A program made the translations under genes and the position numbers. Under the pieces are notes generated by a model. The model ran no database searches. It was not told the DNA's origin and was given only the letters and a program-made list of their open reading frames with translations. Below, piece by piece: positions 57,707 through 64,000 of a stretch of DNA of 64,000 nt (its first letter is position 1; each line of letters starts with the position of its first letter). This DNA comes from Scolanthus callimorphus (Eukaryota; Cnidaria; Anthozoa; Actiniaria; Edwardsiidae): assembly GCA_033964015.1 (NCBI GenBank), contig CM066912.1, positions 32,225,086 through 32,289,085 of the forward strand, given 5' to 3'.

Positions 57707-57901
57707 TTCCTGCTAGCAGAGGCCTCTTTTCTCTGTATTTCACTGGCTGAGGTTCGCGAGGAAAAGAGACCTCTGCATTGGGTCGAAACTCGCTTTGTTT
57801 TGCCGCTGTCCACAACCTTGGATGGTTTGCTCAACTGTTTCTTGAGCCCACTAACCTCAGCCAGTGAAATGCAGTGAAAAGAGGCCTCTGCTAGCAGGGA
57901 A
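57707..57901. mobile_element. MITE, ttccctgctagcagag family, copy 2
   Basis: Ends ttcctgctagcagaggcctc and complement, with gaaatgcag and cagccagtgaa arms. The 9-bp flanks are similar but not identical (ctggttttg versus ccagttttg). Confidence 0.8.
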
Positions 57902-57904
57902 CCA

Positions 57905-59020
57905 GTTTTGCCGATGTTGATGTTGCTGCATTTGTTAAGGAAAAGTGAAATGGGATGATGCTTTTTTACATTGGCAATGCATGAATGCTATCTAGCATGT
58001 CAATAATTTGAAATTAAATGCAGTTTATCTTACCAAAACAGAATGGTAGTGGTTTAATGGAAATTAAAAATTCAATTGTACATTATTTCAAATTAATAAA
58101 CAAAATTGTGAAATTCATTGCAGTATGAGAAACACAGTATTCTTTCATTTTTTACCTTATTATATTCCCCCTTTCATGGTTTCCTGTGACCCATAGAAAT
58201 GACAAGTCACAACAAGGTATATTATTACTAATAATCTTTATTTGAAAAACCATTTTTTCCCCTTCAGTAACTTTGTATTCAAATTACCCATATAAACTAC
58301 TGACCCTTTGTATGTTACAGTTAAATTGGACACTATGCTTGTTGATGCAATGGACAATTCCAGCTATGCATGTGTGTGCTGCATGTCATGAAAGTGAGTT
58401 GGCAAACAAAATGAAGAATGCGCACATTGCATCCTTGTAGTTGTTTTACATGTCAAGGGCATAATCTCCAGACTAATAGAAAAACCTTTCAAGTGTTAAA
58501 CAAATGCAATTCTAGGTTGTTTTCACCTGTTATCAAGAGGATGGAATTGGATTGCGATTTGAACTATTTTCTGGTCAGAGAAATGGCCAGCAAGCATGCG
58601 AGAGCCCCTTTAAAAGAGCATGCACATGTATAGCTGGAATGGTTCATGATTCTATTAAATAATTGTGCACTATCTATTAATAATATGAACATACAAAAAT
58701 GTAATAACCCTGTGGTAAAAATACTATTTCAATCAAGAAATAAAATATAAATATCTTCTAATATTATATTACAAACTCATTTATCATATATGAACTCTGC
58801 AATCAATTAGTTTTATCATTTTTAATAATACCCTTTTTTATTAAATAAATGATCTTGAAGAAAACCTAGTTTCAAGCTCAAATTGGAATATTGTAAAATA
58901 CAGTTTTTGTTTGTTTGCCTTCTCTGATAGTGGCAAAGCAACTAATTTTCATTGGTCATTCGAAAGATGAATAATCACAACTTTTTCCAGAACTGCACTA
59001 ATAACCTAGTACATTGTGTG
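57905..59020. other. AT-rich intergenic, nothing recognised
   Basis: Spacer between ATP6V1E and the carrier gene. aggatggaattggattgcga at 58539 resembles, in inverse, sequence near 54625, suggesting a dispersed repeat. Confidence 0.45.
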
Positions 59021-59022
59021 AT

Positions 59023-59113
59023 TCTGGGAAAACTCCATACCCTCCCCACAAAGTCACAGATCATCATATCTCAAACCCCTTGCATGGGAGGGGTATGGAT
59101 AATTTATGAAACC
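59023..59113. mobile_element. tccagaaaatatcca-family MITE, short copy
   Basis: ctccataccctcccc and ggaggggtatggataatt are inverted ends; most of the interior is deleted. Confidence 0.6.
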
Positions 59114-59300
59114 ACACATTTTTATAAGTGAACTATGAAAATCTCCTACTCAGTATCAAAACCAGATTTTCTTTTGAAGACCATGTCAATGAATTTTTAC
59201 CACCATTTTCATTCAACCCTCAGGGAAGGGTGACAATTTTTCATGTTGAACAAAAATGGTAGTATAATAAAAACCTATCCCCTACGTGAATGTTTTAAGA

Positions 59301-62300
59301 CTATTGAGAGTCTGTGTCTAACCCTAATATTTTCTCGGCAACACCTACAAAATACACAGTCTGTGCAATACCAAATAACGGTGCGATAACAATCATCCTT
59401 GGCACAGCCCCTTTGTAAAATGCCATCACTCCTTCATTCTTTAGGATTTTACTGGCACAATCTAGGATTCCATTGTATGTCGGCTCACCCACGGGTCTGT
59501 TTAGGAGCTGGAGTCTTGTTTTGATGACATCCAGGGGGTTAACGGCTAGGCTGGCTGTCATCCCTAGAGAAGGAGTGGAAATAGTGAAAATAATGTTAGC
59601 ACCAGAGAAGGGAATGGCATGCATCACTGCTATTTAACATGGTACCATTGCAGAAGGCAAAGTGATTACCAGCAAATAAGGATAGTCACCAAGGCAGAGT
59701 CTGGTTATCTACAAGCGTGGCCAAGAAGTTGATCCCAGCAATTTACAGCACCAGGAAAGAAATCCTGTTAATTGTCAGGGAGCAAGACTTGAACTCAGAT
59801 CACCAGATTGCAAGTTTGTTGTGCTGACCAAGCTGCCACACTGCCTCCCTTCATAGCAATACAAAAATCATGGACACATTCATAGCTTTTCACATGTAAG
59901 CAGGCCCGTAGCCAGGGATTTTGGTGGGGGGGTGCTAATCTAGAAAAAGCGGACCAACATGGTATGAATTATTAGCCGCTAGTCAAAATTCACTAGAAAA
60001 AGCAAGTCTTTGGCTGTATGCCAAAGACCCCAGTTTTCTGTTTGGCCCATTTAGTCACTAAAACAGTGTTTTCAAACCCCTTAAATGCAGACCTTTTTGT
60101 TGCGTGGGGGGTAAGCATGTGAACTCACCTGCAAGGCAGCCAGATGTTAAGCTGTAAATCAAGGGAGGCCTACCCCCTTGTCTTTCCACACTTTTCAGAT
60201 TCAGATATGCAAACAGAGGGAAGTAGATACAGGAGAATGGAACGTCCCTGTATAGAGAACAATATCATACAAAACAATCAAATACTTGGCACTCAATCTA
60301 TGTGATTTACACTACAGACATTATTATTGTTCAAACTCTGAAGCAGCCTTCTAATCGCACAACTAACACTTGCAAACACAAACATCACTGAGAGGTATTT
60401 TGCTAAAGCTACAGGGTTGCTTAATAGATGTTTGATTCAGGGAACACTTTGGAAACACAAAGTTCGCAATAGGTTGTGACACAGTAGGTTGTGTGACACA
60501 ATAGGCTGTGACCATACAGGGTTTTCCTAGGAAATTTTGCAAACTCTGCGCCAGTGATAAACAGATCTGCTTCTTACCTAGCAAGGGTAGCGCCAAGTCC
60601 TTTATAAATCCCACTAATGCCTCTAGTCTGCAGTAAAACTTTAGCCATCTGTAATGCTGATGCCCTGGGTGCTGTAACAGTGCCATATGACCGACTAATG
60701 TGAACTGACGATGAACTGCTAGTGCTTACTGGTCCATTTATGATTCCTGCGCTGCTTAATTTATTGCCTGCCATTTGCATTTGGATCTTGAGCATTTCCA
60801 TTGGAGTTGTAATGGCTACCTGATGAGTAACAAGTAAATTGTATTTTAATCTCCCAAGTGAGGGAAATACATTACCCTGGAAAATTTCTTGATGGTTATC
60901 TTTTAGGGTAAAAAGCTATTTGTACCACATGGTATGTGGTATCTTTTAGGGGTTAGGGGTGAAACTGAAAATTCCTGACAATCATCCCAAAGCTGACAAG
61001 GGGTGGCGAATGGTCCCTTGAAAAAACTGTTTTCTTGGAAATTTGAGGCGTTCTTGAATTCTCAGATTTTTAAATTTGCCGTTCTCGGATCTCGGATTTT
61101 TTTTCAGGTCGTCTCGGATCTCGGATTTTCCCGTTTGTTGTGTTTATATGGTGAGTCTCAAATCAAGTTCTTGATCTTGGATTTTGAAAATGGCATTCTC
61201 CGAATTTCTCGCATTGACTATTTGCCACCCCTCTGCCATTACCCAAATGGATATGCCAGACAGGATTTGCAAATGATTGCATTTTTATATAACGTACAGC
61301 ATTATTATAAATTAAACTATCTACTTCAGCACCCCATTTTGCATTATTATTCCTGGTGTATGTGGCCTACATATGCCAACGCCACTAATCTAATACATTA
61401 GCCCAAAATAAATTTGTTTACAAAGAAATTGATTCGCTGTTTTTGGCTGCTCTGATTGGCTAATAGACTGCAAAGGATCTCGGTTGATGATAGCCATTTA
61501 AGAAGGATGGATTATTACCTGACAAAACCCAGCAGTGCCACCAGCTATCATCTCTAAAGGGAGTGGTAGGACACGCCTGAAATATACAATTTATGCTTTA
61601 TTAATTACGGTGCTATGGAATCTGACAAGTATAGTAGAATAGTTCAATTTTGAATTCCCTACTTTACTGCTGAATAGGCATCACGGGCGTACAAGGAGCC
61701 TCAATTTGAAGCCGAAAAAGTTGTGAATACCAACGAGTCCAAAAAGTTTTCTCAAGTTTGTCTATTGTCTCATTTCAAACTTTGTCCATTTCTCGTTGGA
61801 ATTAACAACTTCTTTGACTTGAGGCTCCCACTGTATTTATGGGCCGTCAATGCCTATCCAGGGGTAGATAAGAGAATTAGAAACTGGACTATTCACAATG
61901 TGTCACTTCAGAAATTATCCATATGTCCACTCCCTACCCCTCTGGAATTTCTAATTGCTTCTGTGGGGAGGGTATGGATTTTTTCTGGAAACACAGAATG
62001 TAAGCAAATTAGTATTAGGTATAAAGTAAATTGGGCCAACATGAAACTCACATTCTGCCTCCAAATTTCTGCCTTAGTTGATCATTGACAGCTAGCTTGA
62101 TCGCTTTCTCTGGGTTAATTAAAACCACATTCACAGCCATGCCTGAAATAGTAATTATAATTATATTTTTAGGTTTAGATTGAAAATGTATAGTTGTAGT
62201 ACATAATATAAATCAGTGTATTTTGTTACAGTTTCTTCTCACCTTTGTATAAGCCCCTGGGTCCTTCGTTTCTTGCAACTTTCCACAATACATCTCGACT

Positions 62301-63084
62301 AGATAGAAATAACTTAAATTAATAATAGCACTTAAAGATACCAATGTAACAGGGTTTCTAAGTTATAATAAGCAACATGACTTCCCTCTCGAATTTCCAG
62401 CCCTTACATGTTCTGATGTGAAAATTTGGACCCTTTTCATAAAAGTGAATTTTACCAAAATTACTCCCCTACTCTTTGGAGTATAAAATACGGTGGTATG
62501 TAATTATATTGTATGGTCAATAGAAAATGTTATTCACTAGCTACCTTTTGTGATAACAGGAAGCTGTAGATCGGAGTAAGTTGTTGCAGATTGCTGAAGG
62601 AAGGTTTGTGAGAAATAGTAGGGCATGCTGGACAACCAACAGCAAGGGTACAAGTGGGTGGGGCAAACAAGCAAAATCCTTGAGACCATGTAGTAAGCAC
62701 TGTAACTAAGTGTTAGGAGACCTTGAGGCCTGGCATATTTGTTTAAGGCCTGCAAAAGTATGATGGAAAGCCCCTGCAGAACCACTGTTCCCATCCTCGG
62801 GAGGAATGGGAGCAGTGTGAGTGCACTGGGACCCCTCCTGGCGACTAGACTAATACAGTTGTTTTCTGTTTTGCTTCATGCTAATTAGGTATTCAGTGGC
62901 GAGGTAGTCTATGCAGTCCCTAAAACCAGTATAGTAATAATATTGTACTTACAAATTTTTATACAACTTTTGGCCTCCACTAGAGCATTGATTCTGAAGG
63001 CGAGTTTTACAGAGATCCAAGGGAAAAGTGCATGTCACCCCAACTACTCCAGCTATAGCACCATTTAACAACTTTGCTGGAAAA
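59301..63084 (-). CDS. SLC25A22: Mitochondrial glutamate carrier (SLC25A22/SLC25A18-like), 5' end missing
   Basis: Inner-membrane carrier that exchanges or co-transports glutamate with protons. Exons in coding order: 62953-63084 ([11 protein letters not shown], signature [10 protein letters not shown]), 62243-62298 (EGPRGLYKG), 62052-62142 ([12 protein letters not shown]), 61519-61576 ([12 protein letters not shown]), 60578-60819 ([24 protein letters not shown]), 60129-60247 ([17 protein letters not shown]) and 59301-59563 ([30 protein letters not shown], stop). The three PxDxxKTRLQ-type repeats are present, the second as PMEMLKIQ, as in the glutamate carriers. Phases agree at every junction and no frame break was found. 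The short first exon with the start codon was not found before 64000. Confidence 0.93.
59690..59850 (-). repeat. tRNA-derived SINE
   Basis: On the minus strand a head with an A-box-like tggcagcttggtcagc (59823-59838) is followed after about 27 bases by a B-box-like gagttcaagtc (59786-59796), matching an internal polymerase III promoter. The downstream body (ctgggatcaacttcttggcc) is not tRNA. Located in a carrier-gene intron. Confidence 0.6.
59908..60113. repeat. cccgtagccaggg repeat, copy 2
   Basis: Inverse counterpart of 41817-41992, sharing ctagtcaaaattcactagaa, gtttggccca and cactaaaacagtgttttcaa. Confidence 0.75.
60890..60990. mobile_element. Poly-G element family C fragment
   Basis: gtatcttttagggg and gaaactgaaaattcc match family C; both ends are missing. 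Confidence 0.7.
61910..61995. mobile_element. tccagaaaatatcca-family MITE, deleted copy
   Basis: ttatccatatgtcc...ctctggaatttc...gagggtatggattttttctgga; the central part is missing. Confidence 0.65.
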
Positions 63085-63236
63085 CTGGAAGACAAAGCAT
63101 AGGCAACTGTGATCACAAGGCAATATCATATTTACGGCTAGTTAATCTCTATTTGATGATTTTTTAAGTGGTTCAGTAACAATGTACATGTACAAACTTC
63201 CCCCTTCCCACACCATCAACAAATGTGACCAACACC

Positions 63237-63474
63237 CCCGGGGGGGACTCTAAGGTTAAAATGCTAGGGGTGACCGTCGGGAAACTCGAATTTTGACCCT
63301 AAAAAATACCTGGTCGGAAAAAATTTCCACCCTAAAAAATACCCCTCAGTCTGAAAATACCCTAAAAAATACCAACAATTTTGACAGATTAATTTTATTC
63401 TGGCCGTATATTTAATATACATCAAATGTATCCTCTCACTTTCACAAACACTACCTTATTTGCGTGAGAACCCC
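63237..63474. mobile_element. Poly-G element family B, right end missing
   Basis: Starts cccccgggggggactc and follows family B (aaaatgctaggggtgaccgt, cctaaaaaatacc motifs) until gagaaccccctac, where it stops. Confidence 0.85.
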
Positions 63475-63479
63475 CTACA

Positions 63480-64000
63480 CCAACACCAACATCAACAAAT
63501 GTAAAGCATCCAACTACTCCAAAAATAGATTATTAATTTTATATTTCTTCCCAAACTTGCTAATTTCTTCTTTGTAATGAATATTTTGTAACTCTGAAAA
63601 TCACTGTCTACTTTACACAAAATGATGTAAACTTTAGGTTAGCTTTATAAAACACTGATTTTTATGGTAAATTCTATGGTAAAAGATAAATGACTTTTAA
63701 ACAAAATTTGAATAGTTGGATGATGTGAAATGTCATGTCAGTAATTAAGTTATTAATTAAACTTAACTTAAGTTAAAGCTTAACTTAAGCTTATTTTTCT
63801 CCCTTGTGACAGAAAATAGCAGTTCTTACTGTTTTGAATTCTCCAAGTCCTCAAATAAAAATGTCTCCTCCATTTGTCATCAGTAATATTTACTAAATTA
63901 ATCAAATAAGAACTTTATGAATTGCATTTCAATAACTTTCAAATTTCTTATTGGAAAGGAAGCTGCTTTTGAAGCGAGGCTTGCTTCGAGGACGTCAAAA
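63480..64000. other. AT-rich right end, nothing recognised
   Basis: Searched on the minus strand for the missing first exon of the carrier; no convincing ATG-plus-donor was found. Confidence 0.45.

Overview
This is a eukaryotic (metazoan) genome window with intron-rich genes, long AT-rich introns and very dense repeats. The gene content fits an anthozoan cnidarian, most likely a stony coral or close relative: small secreted SUEL/rhamnose-binding lectins, a class A peptide-type GPCR, a DIRS-like tyrosine-recombinase retroelement and palindromic MITE families. The species cannot be named from sequence alone. No prokaryotic operons, CRISPR arrays, rRNA or ordinary tRNA genes were seen.

Layout. 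About 0.9-7.3 kb: chaperonin subunit CCT2 on the minus strand, 3' exons off the left edge. 7.4-11.6 kb: transposon-derived DNA. 12.06-14.29 kb: lectin gene 1 (plus). 14.4-25.5 kb: nested short transposons, a cluster of GTCACGTGAC palindromes and a LINE remnant. 25.56-28.37 kb: lectin gene 2 (plus), whose exon-1/intron-1 junction is amplified into a poly-G minisatellite. 29.2-36.9 kb: a candidate 7.7-kb inverted-repeat-bounded block containing a decayed DIRS-like element and a ~150-bp satellite. 36.97-37.29 kb: a broken partial copy of the GPCR. 40.25-42.57 kb: the GPCR itself (plus). 44.4-44.7 kb: a secreted polyproline protein (minus). 48.8-49.4 kb: BORCS5 (minus), head-to-head with ATP6V1E at 49.6-56.8 kb (plus). 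59.3-63.1 kb: mitochondrial glutamate carrier SLC25A22/18-like (minus), first exon not found.

Main signals. (1) A group of non-autonomous elements has poly-G/poly-C subterminal tracts, CCC(G/A)GGGG termini and an internal repeated motif of the form CCCCTAAAAGRTACC. Three of them are flanked by perfect 8-bp target-site duplications. (2) Lectin 2 carries eight copies of its exon-1 splice donor. (3) Two lysosomal genes, BORCS5 and V-ATPase E, share a 206-bp divergent promoter region. (4) The lectins and the polyproline protein appear to share a signal-peptide exon. (5) CCT2 (three sites) and the GPCR (one site) contain single-base losses that break otherwise well-conserved frames. Exon phases become consistent if one base is restored at each site, so these may be assembly errors.

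Intron boundaries were set by GT/AG sites, reading-frame phase and resemblance to known families recalled from general knowledge; no alignment was run.
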